DNA from: Pseudomonas cerasi
GTDB taxonomy: Bacteria > Pseudomonadota > Gammaproteobacteria > Pseudomonadales > Pseudomonadaceae
Assembly: GCF_900074915.1 (NCBI RefSeq)
Contig: NZ_LT222319.1
Span: forward strand, 4,621,001 to 4,685,000
Direction: 5' to 3'
Length of the DNA: 64,000 nucleotides
Part shown: piece after piece, positions 26,244 through 35,327 of the stretch
How the letters are laid out: the number at the start of each line of letters is the position of its first letter
Numbering within the stretch: the first letter of the stretch is position 1
The notes under the pieces: model-generated
Told to the model about the DNA's origin: nothing
Databases searched by the model: none
The model's input: the letters and a program-made list of their open reading frames with translations, nothing else
Position numbers and translations under genes: made by a program

Positions 26244-27695
26244 ATGCATCAAATGACTCTGGCCGAGATCGCTCGCGGACTCGCCGATAAAAAGTTTTCT
26301 TCCGAAGAGCTGACTCGCGTTCTGCTGTCGCGCATCGCGACGCTCGACCCGCAGCTCAACAGCTTCATCAGCCTTACTGAAGACCTGGCCATCACCCAGG
26401 CGCAGGCGGCAGACGCGCGCCGCGCCGCTGGTGAAAACGGCCCGCTGCTCGGCGCTCCGCTGGCGCACAAGGACCTGTTCTGCACCCAGGGCACCCGCAC
26501 CAGTTGCGGCTCGCTGATGCTCGACAATTTCAAGGCACCGTACGACGCCACGGTTGTTTCGCGTCTGGCATCGGCCGGTACTGTGACACTGGGCAAGACC
26601 AACATGGACGAATTCGCCATGGGTTCGGCCAACGAATCCAGCCATTACGGCGCGGTGAAAAACCCGTGGAACCTGGAATGCGTTCCTGGCGGTTCTTCGG
26701 GTGGTTCGGCAGCCGCTGTCGCTGCACGCCTGTTGCCCGCCGCGACCGGCACCGACACGGGCGGCTCGATTCGCCAGCCTGCGGCACTGACCAACCTCAC
26801 GGGCCTCAAGCCGACCTACGGCCGTGTATCGCGCTGGGGCATGATTGCCTACGCGTCCAGTCTTGATCAGGCCGGCCCGATGGCACGCACGGCCGAAGAC
26901 TGCGCACTGCTGCTGCAAGGCATGGCCGGTTTCGATCCGCAGGACTCGACCAGTATCGACGAGCCGGTTCCGGACTACTCCGCCAGCCTCAATACCTCGC
27001 TCAAGGGCCTGCGTATCGGTGTGCCGAAAGAGTATTTCAGCGCAGGTCTGGACCCGCGCATCGCGCAGCTGGTGCATGAAAGCGTCAAGGAGCTGGAAAA
27101 GCTCGGCGCGATAGTCAAGGAAATCAGCCTGCCGAACCTTCAGCACGCGATCCCGGCCTACTACGTCATCGCCCCGGCTGAAGCCTCGTCCAACCTGTCG
27201 CGCTTCGACGGTGTGCGTTTCGGCTACCGCTGCGAAGACCCGAAAGACCTGACCGACCTGTACAAGCGCTCGCGCGCCGAAGGCTTCGGCCCGGAAGTCC
27301 AGCGACGCATCATGGTCGGCGCCTACGCGCTGTCGGCGGGTTACTACGACGCCTATTACCTGCAGGCGCAGAAAATCCGTCGCCTGATCAAGAACGACTT
27401 CATGAGCGCGTTCGCCGATGTCGACGTGATTCTCGGCCCGACCACGCCCAACCCGGCCTGGAAGATCGGCGCCAAGACCAACGATCCGATTGCCGAATAC
27501 CTGGAAGACTTCTACACCATCACCGCCAACCTGGCGGGCCTGCCCGGCTTGTCCATGCCTGCAGGCTTCGTCGACGGTCTACCGGTCGGCGTGCAGCTGC
27601 TCGCTCCGTATTTCCAGGAAGGCCGTCTCTTGAATGTGGCGCATCAGTATCAGCAAGTCACCGACTGGCACACTCGCGCACCTGAAGGCTTCTGA
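26244..27695 (+). CDS. gatA: aspartyl/glutamyl-tRNA amidotransferase subunit A
   Basis: A 483-residue amidase-signature protein with the Ser-cisSer-Lys triad: K76 (PLAHKDLF), cis-S151 (PGGSSGGSAAAV) and nucleophile S175 (TGTDTGGSIRQPA). It releases ammonia from glutamine for GatB. In pseudomonads the complex mainly makes Asn-tRNA(Asn) from mischarged Asp-tRNA(Asn). It follows gatC by 14 nt. Confidence 0.97.
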   Translation: MHQMTLAEIARGLADKKFSSEELTRVLLSRIATLDPQLNSFISLTEDLAITQAQAADARRAAGENGPLLGAPLAHKDLFCTQGTRTSCGSLMLDNFKAPYDATVVSRLASAGTVTLGKTNMDEFAMGSANESSHYGAVKNPWNLECVPGGSSGGSAAAVAARLLPAATGTDTGGSIRQPAALTNLTGLKPTYGRVSRWGMIAYASSLDQAGPMARTAEDCALLLQGMAGFDPQDSTSIDEPVPDYSASLNTSLKGLRIGVPKEYFSAGLDPRIAQLVHESVKELEKLGAIVKEISLPNLQHAIPAYYVIAPAEASSNLSRFDGVRFGYRCEDPKDLTDLYKRSRAEGFGPEVQRRIMVGAYALSAGYYDAYYLQAQKIRRLIKNDFMSAFADVDVILGPTTPNPAWKIGAKTNDPIAEYLEDFYTITANLAGLPGLSMPAGFVDGLPVGVQLLAPYFQEGRLLNVAHQYQQVTDWHTRAPEGF

Positions 27696-27705
27696 GGAGA
27701 AACAC

Positions 27706-29151
27706 ATGCAATGGGAAGTCGTCATCGGGCTGGAGATTCATACCCAGCTTTCGACCCAATCAAAGATTTTTTCCGGTAGCGCGACCACGTTCGGCTCCGA
27801 GCCCAACACGCAGGCCAGCCTCGTCGATCTGGGCATGCCTGGCGTATTGCCGGTGCTGAACAAGGAAGCCGTGCGCATGGCCGTCAAGTTCGGCCTGGCC
27901 GTCAACGCCGAAATCGGCCAGCACAACGTGTTCGCCCGCAAGAACTACTTCTACCCGGACTTGCCCAAGGGCTATCAGATCAGCCAGATGGAGCTGCCGA
28001 TTGTCGGCAAGGGCCACCTGGACATCCCCCTTGAAGACGGCACGGTCAAGCGCATCGGCATCACCCGTGCGCACCTGGAAGAGGATGCAGGCAAGAGCCT
28101 GCACGAAGACTTCCAGGGCATGACCGGTATCGACCTGAACCGTGCTGGCACGCCGCTGCTGGAGATCGTTTCCGAGCCGGACATGCGCAGCGCCAAGGAA
28201 GCCGTGGCTTACGTCAAGGCCATCCACGCGATCGTGCGCTACCTGGGCATCTGTGATGGCAACATGGCCGAAGGTTCGCTGCGCTGCGACTGCAACGTAT
28301 CGATTCGTCCGAAGGGCCAGGTCGAGTTCGGCACGCGCTGCGAGATCAAGAACGTCAACTCGTTCCGCTTTATCGAAAAGGCGATCAACAGCGAGATTCA
28401 GCGCCAGATCGATCTGATCGAAGACGGTGGCAAGGTTATCCAGCAAACGCGCCTGTATGACCCGAACACCAACGAAACCCGCGCCATGCGCAGCAAGGAG
28501 GAAGCCAACGACTACCGTTACTTCCCCGACCCGGATCTGTTGCCGGTGATCATCGAGGATTCTTTCCTCGAAGAAACCCGCGCCACCTTGCCGGAGCTGC
28601 CACCACAGAAACGCGAACGCTTCCAGAGCCAGTTCGGCCTCTCGACCTACGACGCCAGCGTGCTGGCTTCGAGCCGCGAGCAGGCTGACTACTTCGAACA
28701 GGTGGTGAGCATCAGTGGTGACGCCAAACTGGCAGCCAACTGGGTCATGGTCGAGCTGGGCAGCCTGCTCAACAAGCAGGGCCTGGAGATCGACCAGTCG
28801 CCGGTCAGTGCCGAGCAGTTGGGCGGCATGCTCAAGCGCATCACCGACAACACCATTTCCGGCAAGATCGCGAAAATGGTCTTCGAGGCGATGGCCAATG
28901 GTGAAGGCAGCGCCGATGAAATCATCGAAAAGCGCGGCCTGAAGCAGGTCACCGACAGCGGCGCCATTGAATCGATGCTCGACGAGGTGCTGGCAGCCAA
29001 CGCGGAGCAGGTCGAACAATATCGCGCCGCCGATGAAGCCAAGCGCGGCAAGATGTTCGGTTTCTTCGTTGGTCAGGCGATGAAAGCTTCCAAAGGCAAA
29101 GCCAACCCGCAGCAGGTCAACGAACTGCTGAAGACCAAGCTGGAGGGCTGA
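27706..29151 (+). CDS. gatB: aspartyl/glutamyl-tRNA amidotransferase subunit B
   Basis: A 481-residue GatB that phosphorylates and then amidates the mischarged aminoacyl-tRNA. It starts MQWEVVIGLEIHTQL after a GGAG site and carries the kinase-domain signature KNYFYPDLPKGYQISQ and a helical YqeY-like tail domain that binds the tRNA elbow. The ATG at 27706 is chosen over an upstream frame that overlaps gatA. It is the last gene of the operon. Confidence 0.97.
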   Translation: MQWEVVIGLEIHTQLSTQSKIFSGSATTFGSEPNTQASLVDLGMPGVLPVLNKEAVRMAVKFGLAVNAEIGQHNVFARKNYFYPDLPKGYQISQMELPIVGKGHLDIPLEDGTVKRIGITRAHLEEDAGKSLHEDFQGMTGIDLNRAGTPLLEIVSEPDMRSAKEAVAYVKAIHAIVRYLGICDGNMAEGSLRCDCNVSIRPKGQVEFGTRCEIKNVNSFRFIEKAINSEIQRQIDLIEDGGKVIQQTRLYDPNTNETRAMRSKEEANDYRYFPDPDLLPVIIEDSFLEETRATLPELPPQKRERFQSQFGLSTYDASVLASSREQADYFEQVVSISGDAKLAANWVMVELGSLLNKQGLEIDQSPVSAEQLGGMLKRITDNTISGKIAKMVFEAMANGEGSADEIIEKRGLKQVTDSGAIESMLDEVLAANAEQVEQYRAADEAKRGKMFGFFVGQAMKASKGKANPQQVNELLKTKLEG

Positions 29152-29203
29152 TCCTCGTCACTCACGTTCCCATGCTATGCGATCAGCGTTATACACGAGT
29201 CTT

Positions 29204-29293
29204 GTGGGAGCGAGCTTACTCGCGAATAGGCCGGTACAGCCTCTAGAGACAGGGCGTTTGGACCAAGGTCTTCGTGAGCATGCTCACTCCCAC
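29204..29293. repeat. inverted pair of REP elements (REPIN-like)
   Basis: A 23-base REP beginning GTGGGAGCGAGCTTACTCGC at 29204-29226 is followed 44 bases later by its inverted counterpart at 29271-29293, which reads GTGGGAGTGAGCATGCTCAC on the other strand. The two differ at four positions. Paired REP sequences of this type are mobilised as units by RAYT transposases elsewhere in Pseudomonas genomes. No RAYT gene is in this window. Confidence 0.8.
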
Positions 29294-29370
29294 GGAGATC
29301 TTTATTCACATCGCGATCGCGGTCAAAGACCCCGCCTTCTGGGCTCTTCATGACTTATGTATAACGCTGA

Positions 29371-29443
29371 GCGCTCCGCGTGGGAATGCAGTTCCGGACG
29401 CTCTGCGTCCGCTGTTGAGTACGCGGAACGTCACGAAATGCAT
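29371..29443. repeat. dispersed palindromic repeat, two opposed copies
   Basis: On the minus strand 29410-29371 reads GGACGCAGAGCGTCC then GGAACTGCATTCCCACGC. The plus strand at 29421-29443 reads ACGCGGAACGTCACGAAATG and on to CAT. Both match the copy at 12323-12401, including an exact 14-base identity GTCACGAAATGCAT at 12335-12348 and 29430-29443. Confidence 0.6.
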
Positions 29444-29506
29444 GCCAGCATGGAGGATTGGCACGAGCTTCAACCACAACTACTCCGGCACTCAGGAACC
29501 CACCCC

Positions 29507-29875
29507 ATGCGCCGCCTTATTTTTGCCTGCAGCCTGCTGACCTTACTGGCAGGGTGCGCCAATCACATCATCGACCCCCATGGTTACGACGAGACCGGCA
29601 CCGCCGCCTATTACGGCGCCCGCCATCATGGCAACCGCACTGCCAGCGGCGAACCGTTCAATCAGAATGCGCTGACCGCTGCGCACCGACAACTGCCTTT
29701 CGGCACGCGCGTCAAGGTCACCAACCTGGACAACGACAGGTCGGTAGTCGTACGCGTCAACGATCGCGGCCCTCACACGCGCGGCCGTCTGATCGATGTC
29801 TCTCGCGAAGCGGCCGAACAACTGGGTATGCTGCGCAGCGGGACAGCGCCAGTCCGCGTGCAGGCCCTGGATTAA
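29507..29875 (+). CDS. small RlpA-like septal lipoprotein
   Basis: A 122-residue lipoprotein. The signal peptide ends in lipobox LLAGC with C17 as the lipidated residue. A single double-psi beta-barrel (RlpA/DPBB) domain follows, with GTAAYYGARHHGNRTASGE, LPFGTRVKVTNLDN and VRVNDRGPHTRGRLIDVSR. RlpA proteins cut stem-peptide-free glycan at the septum. This copy lacks the SPOR domain of full-length RlpA, so septal targeting and catalysis are uncertain. The ATG at 29507 is chosen because it starts the signal peptide. Confidence 0.85.
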   Translation: MRRLIFACSLLTLLAGCANHIIDPHGYDETGTAAYYGARHHGNRTASGEPFNQNALTAAHRQLPFGTRVKVTNLDNDRSVVVRVNDRGPHTRGRLIDVSREAAEQLGMLRSGTAPVRVQALD

Positions 29876-29953
29876 CCCCAACCTCAGATCACCTCCGACA
29901 AGGACACTCGTATTCTCCAGCTATCGGCCCTGCCCGCCCCCGCGCTTATCCAA

Positions 29954-30985
29954 ATGCTCAGTGGCTTGTTATTGCTGCTGATCGGGGCGGAACTGTCAGT
30001 GCGTGCAGCGGTACATCTGGCGGCGATTTTCAAGGTCCGGCCACTGATCGTCGGTCTGACCGTCGTGGCGATGGGCACCAGTGCGCCGCAGATGGCAGTC
30101 AGCCTGCAAGCCGCGTTTGCCGATAACACCGACATCGCCGTGGGCAGTGTCATCGGCGGCAACATTTTCAATGTACTGGTGATCCTTGGCCTCTGCGCGC
30201 TGATCATTCCGCTACGCGTTGCCCGTCAGGTACTGCACATCGATATTCCGTTGATGATCGGTGCCTGCCTGCTGGCTATCGGTCTTTCGTGGAACGGCGA
30301 ATTCAGCAAACTGGACGGCGCACTGCTGCTTGCCGGGTTGCTGGCCTGCCTGATTATCATCATCCGTCAGGGTGGTCATGCGCCGCGCCACGGGCATGCC
30401 GAGACAGCCGAAAAACCTCGTACCTTCACACGCATGCTCATGCTTGCCACGGGCTTGCTGCTGCTGACCGCTGGCGGACACCTGCTGGTCGACGCTTCAG
30501 TGGTGATTGCCATCCACCTGGGGCTTTCCGAGCGCATCGTCGGCCTGACCATCATTGCCATCGGTACATCATTGCCGGCACTGATGACCTCGCTGATCGC
30601 AGCGTTCCGTGGTGAACGCGATATTGCCGTCGGTAACGTCATCGGCAGCAACCTGTTCAACCTGCTGGGCGTACTGGGGCTGACCGCACTGATCGCCCCG
30701 GTGCCGCTGACGATCTCGCCAAATGCGCTGGTGTTCGACCTGCCGATCATGCTCGGCGTCTCGCTGTTGTGCGTGCCGCTGTTCTATTCCGGATACCGGA
30801 TAGACCGTCTGGAAGGCCTGTTTCTGCTGTCGTTGTACCTGACCTACGGGCTGCATATCCTGTCGATCAGCACCGGCATGGCGCTGGCCGAACGGCTTGA
30901 AAGCAAAATGCTCACGCTGGTGTTACCTGTGCTGGGTGCCGTGGTTGTCTGGGGCACGATCCGCGCTTGGCGACGCCAGCACTGA
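29954..30985 (+). CDS. CaCA-family sodium/calcium antiporter (YrbG-like)
   Basis: A 343-residue membrane protein made of two inverted repeats, each with the alpha-repeat motif of cation/Ca2+ exchangers: GTSAPQMAVSLQAAF with GSVIGGNIFN, and GTSLPALMTSLIAAF with GNVIGSNLFN. In both repeats the usual acidic residue of GTSxPE is replaced (Q and A), which may change ion specificity. A histidine-rich loop (HAPRHGHAE) lies between the halves. No ATG occurs upstream and the ribosome-binding site is weak, so the true start may be a non-ATG codon slightly upstream. Confidence 0.85.
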   Translation: MLSGLLLLLIGAELSVRAAVHLAAIFKVRPLIVGLTVVAMGTSAPQMAVSLQAAFADNTDIAVGSVIGGNIFNVLVILGLCALIIPLRVARQVLHIDIPLMIGACLLAIGLSWNGEFSKLDGALLLAGLLACLIIIIRQGGHAPRHGHAETAEKPRTFTRMLMLATGLLLLTAGGHLLVDASVVIAIHLGLSERIVGLTIIAIGTSLPALMTSLIAAFRGERDIAVGNVIGSNLFNLLGVLGLTALIAPVPLTISPNALVFDLPIMLGVSLLCVPLFYSGYRIDRLEGLFLLSLYLTYGLHILSISTGMALAERLESKMLTLVLPVLGAVVVWGTIRAWRRQH

Positions 30986-31018
30986 CCTCCAACCCGCATC
31001 GATACAAGGAGCAAGGCC

Positions 31019-31402
31019 ATGACAGACAAAACGATCAGCGATGGCGAACAGATCCGTCGCCAGGTGATGGGCGATGTCTTCGTCGACCGTGCGCTGGGGA
31101 ACGCCACCGATTTCAGCCAGCCGCTGCAGGATTTCGTCAATGAGCACGCGTGGGGCAGCGTCTGGAGTCGCGAAGGTCTGCCGCTGAAAACCCGCAGCCT
31201 GATCACCCTGGCCGCCCTCACCGCCCTGAAATGCCCGCAAGAACTGAAGGGCCACGTTCGTGGCGCACTGAAAAATGGCTGCACGGTCGAGGAGATTCGT
31301 GAAGCCCTGCTGCACTGCGCGGTGTACGCCGGCGTGCCAGCGGCCATCGATGCGTTTCGTGCGGCGCAGGAAGTGATCGACAGCTACGTCAAAACCGATT
31401 AG
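31019..31402 (+). CDS. carboxymuconolactone decarboxylase-family protein
   Basis: A 127-residue PcaC/AhpD-fold protein. The family core is SLITLAALTALKCPQELKGH, then CTVEEIREALLHCAVYAGVPAA. The sequence is close to 4-carboxymuconolactone decarboxylase of the protocatechuate branch, but no other beta-ketoadipate gene is nearby, so the reaction is uncertain. AAGGAG lies 7 bases before the ATG. Its 3' end meets the convergent AEC transporter with a four-base overlap. Confidence 0.85.
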   Translation: MTDKTISDGEQIRRQVMGDVFVDRALGNATDFSQPLQDFVNEHAWGSVWSREGLPLKTRSLITLAALTALKCPQELKGHVRGALKNGCTVEEIREALLHCAVYAGVPAAIDAFRAAQEVIDSYVKTD

Positions 31403-32349
31403 ATCCAGCCGCCCCATTGCAGGATGAAAATCCCCACGTTGGTCGTGACCGCGGCAGCCAGCGTGGTGATGACGATGATCGCAGCGGCCAGCTCGTAGTT
31501 GCCGTTGGCCGTGCGCGCCATGATGTAGCTGGCAGCCGCTGTCGGGCTGCCGAAATACAGGAACAGAATCCCCAGTTCAGCGCCGCGAAAACCGGCCAGC
31601 CAGGCGGCCAGCGTGCACAGCACTGGCAGCGTGACCATCTTCATGACTCTGGCGCTGACAGCCAGTTTTCCACTCTTGCGCAACGACGCCAGCGACAGCG
31701 TGCCACCGATGCAGATCAGTGCCAGCGGCAGGGTCATCTGGGCAAGATAGCTGCCGGAGGTTTCCAGCCATTTGGGCAAGCCGATGGCGAAGTAAGCGAA
31801 GGGCGAGGCGATGATCACACTGATGATAAGCGGGTTGGCCAGCACGCTTTTGAAGATGCTCCAAGGGTCGGACTTGATCACCGGGCTGTAAACCGCCAAT
31901 ACCACCGTCGATAACGTGTTGTAAAAGACGATGACCAACGCGGCGAGAATGGCGCCCAGTGAAATGCCATCAGGCCCGTACATGCTGGCCGCCAGGGCCA
32001 GACCGATGACCCCGTTATTGCCACGAAACGCGCCCTGGACGTAGATCCCGCGCTCTTCGTGCGGGCAACGCCAGATCGCCCATCCCCAGGCGAACGCGAA
32101 ACTCAGGAGCGTCGCAACGCTGAAAAAAATCAGCAGTTTGGGCTGCAATGCGGTGCGCAGGTCGGCGTGAATAATGCCCAGAAACAGCAGCGCAGGCATG
32201 GTGACGTTGAACACCAGCCCGGAAGCCGCAACGATGAAACCATCATTGATCGCGCCGATACGCCTGAGAAACACGCCCAGAAACAGCATGGCAAACACCG
32301 GGGCGGTGATGTTCAGGGTTTCGAGAAAAATAGCCAGCATGCAACGCAT
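31399..32349 (-). CDS. AEC-family transporter (auxin efflux carrier type)
   Basis: A 316-residue membrane protein with about ten hydrophobic helices in two similar halves. The first half carries FNVTMPALLFLGI and the second LPLALICIGGTLSLASL. Bacterial AEC transporters are poorly characterised and move small organic acids or similar solutes. A second in-frame ATG (codon 4) is an equally plausible start. Confidence 0.82.
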   Translation of the reverse strand: MRCMLAIFLETLNITAPVFAMLFLGVFLRRIGAINDGFIVAASGLVFNVTMPALLFLGIIHADLRTALQPKLLIFFSVATLLSFAFAWGWAIWRCPHEERGIYVQGAFRGNNGVIGLALAASMYGPDGISLGAILAALVIVFYNTLSTVVLAVYSPVIKSDPWSIFKSVLANPLIISVIIASPFAYFAIGLPKWLETSGSYLAQMTLPLALICIGGTLSLASLRKSGKLAVSARVMKMVTLPVLCTLAAWLAGFRGAELGILFLYFGSPTAAASYIMARTANGNYELAAAIIVITTLAAAVTTNVGIFILQWGGWI

Positions 32350-32447
32350 CCGGTCCCGTCGTTAGGTAGCTCATGATAGGCCACCGACGACAAGCATGTT
32401 GCACGGAATTTCCGAAGCCCTGATCAACCCGCCACAGCGGTTGTTTA

Positions 32448-34031
32448 TCAGACGATGCGGCTGACTTCCTTCTCAGGCTGGAGCCTGCGCTCGAAGACCG
32501 AGACCCCGTCGAGATCGCGCAGCGTCACGGTCATCTCACCGGTCTGTCCGTCGATATTCACTTCACCAAAGAACTGAAAACCCGCAAATGGCGAGGTGTT
32601 CTGCGCAGGAGGCGCCTTCTGGAACACCAGCTCGGGGCCAAAGGTCTTGTCCAGCACATTGGGACCATAGCTACCGGCATTCAAAGGCCCGGCGACGAAC
32701 TCCCAAAACGGGTCGAAGTCCTGAAACACGGCCAGATCCGGCTGGTAATGATGCGCAGCGCAGTAATGCACGTCGGCCGTCAGCCAGACACAATCGCGAA
32801 TCTTCTGCGCGCGCAGGTACGCCAGCAATTCGGCGACCTCCAGCTCGCGCCCCGACGCCGGCCCGTCATTGCCGTTGGCGATGGCCTCCCAACGTTGTAC
32901 GCCGGGGCTGACCTCACCATCCGGAACGCCTAGGCCGATGGGCATGTCCGCCGCGATGACTTTCCACTGCGCGCGCGACGCATTGAGCTCGCGCTTGAGC
33001 CAGTCCAGTTGCTCACGGCCCAGAAACGCAGTGGTCGGACCCGGTTTGTCAGCCAGGTTGGCATCGTTGCCGGCGCGATAGCTGCGCATGTCGAGGACGA
33101 AGACGTCGAGCATCGGACCGTAAGGGATCTTGCGATAAATGCGTCCGCCGTTGTCGGCTTCCTGCAAGCGTAATGGCGCGTATTCCAGATAAGCCTGGCG
33201 GGCACGCGAGGACAGCAGGCTGATGTCCTTGACCTTGTAGCGATCATCGAGCTGTTTGCTGGGCGACCAGTTGTTGGTGACTTCGTGATCATCCCACTGC
33301 CAGATCTGCGGTACTTCGGCGTTGAAGCGACGCAGGTTTTCATCCATCAGGTTGTAGCGGTAATTGCCCCGGTATTCGTCAAGGGTCTCCGCCACCTTGC
33401 TCTTCGCCTCGGTGGTGATGTTGCGCCAGATACGCCCGTCCTCCGTGGTGAGCTGCTCCGGCACCGGGCTGTCGGCGTAGATGGTGTCACCGCTGTGGAT
33501 AAAAAAGTCCGGCAAGCGCAAACGCATGGCTTCATAAATACGCATGCCGCCAATATCGGGGTTGATGCCAAAGCCCTGCCCGACCGTATCGCCGCTCCAG
33601 ACGAAGCGGATGTCGCGGCGCTGCTGCGGTGTGCTGCGCAAATGGCCGAACCACGGTTCACTGACGACACCGCTCTGCGCATCCTCGAAAGACACCCGGT
33701 AGAAAATCGCCTGATCGACCGGCAGCCCGCTCAACTCGACCCGCGCGGTAAAGTCGCTACGCTGATCGGCCAGCGCCGACACCACGCGGCGTGGCTGGGT
33801 GAACATGCTGCGCGTGTCCCACTCGACGACCATGCGCGAAGGCCGGTCGCTTCGGCTCCAGACGATCGCCTTGTCGCCGAACACATCGCCGGACTGCACG
33901 CCATCCATCATCTTCGGACGATCCTGCACCGAGGCGATGACCGCCGGCGCAACACCCGGTAACAGCAGACCGGCACCTACCGTTCCAACGGCCTGGATGA
34001 CACGGCGACGCTTGAGATCGAACTGGCTCAC
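32448..34031 (-). CDS. phoD: PhoD-type alkaline phosphatase / phosphodiesterase, Tat-exported
   Basis: A 527-residue metallophosphoesterase. A GTG start at 34031 with GAGGGG six bases upstream yields SQFDLKRRRVIQAVG, a twin-arginine signal followed by a hydrophobic stretch and APAVIA. Metal-binding motifs include VWSGDTVGQGF, FIHSGDTIYADS, WDDHEVTNNW and LTADVHYCAAHHY. PhoD enzymes use calcium and iron and release phosphate from mono- and diesters under phosphate shortage. The longer upstream frame lacks signal-peptide character and is rejected. Confidence 0.92.
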   Translation of the reverse strand: MSQFDLKRRRVIQAVGTVGAGLLLPGVAPAVIASVQDRPKMMDGVQSGDVFGDKAIVWSRSDRPSRMVVEWDTRSMFTQPRRVVSALADQRSDFTARVELSGLPVDQAIFYRVSFEDAQSGVVSEPWFGHLRSTPQQRRDIRFVWSGDTVGQGFGINPDIGGMRIYEAMRLRLPDFFIHSGDTIYADSPVPEQLTTEDGRIWRNITTEAKSKVAETLDEYRGNYRYNLMDENLRRFNAEVPQIWQWDDHEVTNNWSPSKQLDDRYKVKDISLLSSRARQAYLEYAPLRLQEADNGGRIYRKIPYGPMLDVFVLDMRSYRAGNDANLADKPGPTTAFLGREQLDWLKRELNASRAQWKVIAADMPIGLGVPDGEVSPGVQRWEAIANGNDGPASGRELEVAELLAYLRAQKIRDCVWLTADVHYCAAHHYQPDLAVFQDFDPFWEFVAGPLNAGSYGPNVLDKTFGPELVFQKAPPAQNTSPFAGFQFFGEVNIDGQTGEMTVTLRDLDGVSVFERRLQPEKEVSRIV

Positions 34032-34188
34032 GGTTATCCCCTCGCTGACAGGCAAAAAAGCACCGTAGCAGGGGAATATTGGCGCTGTATGACAACGCAG
34101 GAGATCAAGCGCATGGCAGACTCCAAAAACCCCCGGTGTCCGGTAACTGGTAAACTCCCGCGCCTTATTCCAGCCCGAGGCGCTCAGC

Positions 34189-35204
34189 ATGTCTTCCTTG
34201 AATCAGGCGCTCAGCGTCGCCCTCGATAATCGCCAGGCGTTGCTTGACCAATTGCATGGGCAGGGGACGGACTGCTATCGACTGTTTCACGGCAGCCAGG
34301 AGGGCGCCAGCGGGCTGACCATCGACCGCTACGGCCCGCAATTGCTGGTGCAGAGCTTTCATACCCGCCTGGATCGCGATGCCCTGCTGGCGCTGCATGA
34401 ACAGGCCAACACGCGTCTGGGCCTGGACACCCTGCTGGTCTATAACGATCGCTCGCAAGGCAACTCGCACGTGGATCGCCATGACACCGTGTACAAGGCT
34501 GAAGAAGCGGCTCTGGCCGATCATGTCGGCCACGAATGGGGGCTCAATTACCGGGTCCGCGGCCGGCATGCAGGCCAGGACCCGCTGTTGTTTCTCGACC
34601 TGCGCAACGCCCGCGGCTGGGTCAAGCAGCACAGCGCCGGGAAAAGCGTGCTGAATTTGTTCGCCTACACCTGCGGCGTCGGCCTCAGTGCTGCGGCCGG
34701 TGGCGCGAGTGAAGTGTGCAATCTGGACTTCGCCGAAGGCAATCTGGGGTGGGTCGCGAGAATGGCGCGCTCAATCCGCAACTGCCGCCGATGCAATTCA
34801 TCCAGTCGGATTATTTTCCGGCAATCCGCCAGTTGGCCGGGCTGCCCATTGCCGCACGCCGCAGCCAGCAATTGCCCAGCTACGTGAAACTGCAACAGCG
34901 CCAATAGGATCTGGTCCTGCTTGATCCACCCGCCTGGGCCAAGAGCGCGTTCGGCACCGTTGACCTGCTGCGCGACTATCAAAGCCTGCTCAAACCTGCG
35001 CTGTTGACCACGGCAGAAGATGGCGTGCTGATCTGCTGCAACAATCTGGCGAAAGTCAGCATGCAGGACTGGCGTGAGCAGGTACTGCGCTGTGCCACCA
35101 AGGCCGGGCGTCCGGTGCGCGACTGCCAGGAGATGCGTCCCGCTGCAGACTTCCCGTCTCAGGACAATCAACCGCCGCTGAAAACGCTGATTCTGCAACT
35201 CTGA
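34189..35204 (+). pseudogene. class I SAM-dependent methyltransferase (RlmI-like), disrupted
   Basis: The frame opens MSSLNQALSVALDNRQALLD and reads an intact N-terminal part with the SAM motif LNLFAYTCGVGLSAAAGGA. Near 34744-34749 one base is missing; the protein continues one frame over as VGRENGALNPQLPPMQF. A TAG at 34905-34907 then replaces what should be tyrosine just before DLVLLDPPAWAKS, the catalytic DPP motif. The rest reads through to 35204. Family is COG1092-like rRNA methyltransferases. Two separate lesions argue for a true pseudogene, though assembly error cannot be excluded. Confidence 0.85.
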
Positions 35205-35327
35205 TCCGGCGCTTGATAGCTTAACGTACAACCGGAAAGTTCCTACAAGCCGCGACGGCAGTGCCTTCGGAACCGAACAGGCATGTCATACTCCAAGGGC
35301 TTCCAAAAGAGAGAGACGCCGCTGCCC

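Larger units (their letters stand above)
29152..29506. other. repeat-rich intergenic region after gatB
   Basis: The 355 bases between gatB and the RlpA-like gene are filled with dispersed palindromic repeats: a REP pair in inverted orientation (29204-29293) flanked by copies of the repeat also seen near pmbA (about 29164-29192, 29371-29410 and 29421-29443). No gene is supported here. The region marks the switch from a conserved block to less conserved genes. Confidence 0.7.

Noticed and set aside
34032..34190. 53-codon N-terminal extension of phoD
   Set aside because: It would bury the Tat signal inside the protein; GTG at 34031 has a good ribosome-binding site.
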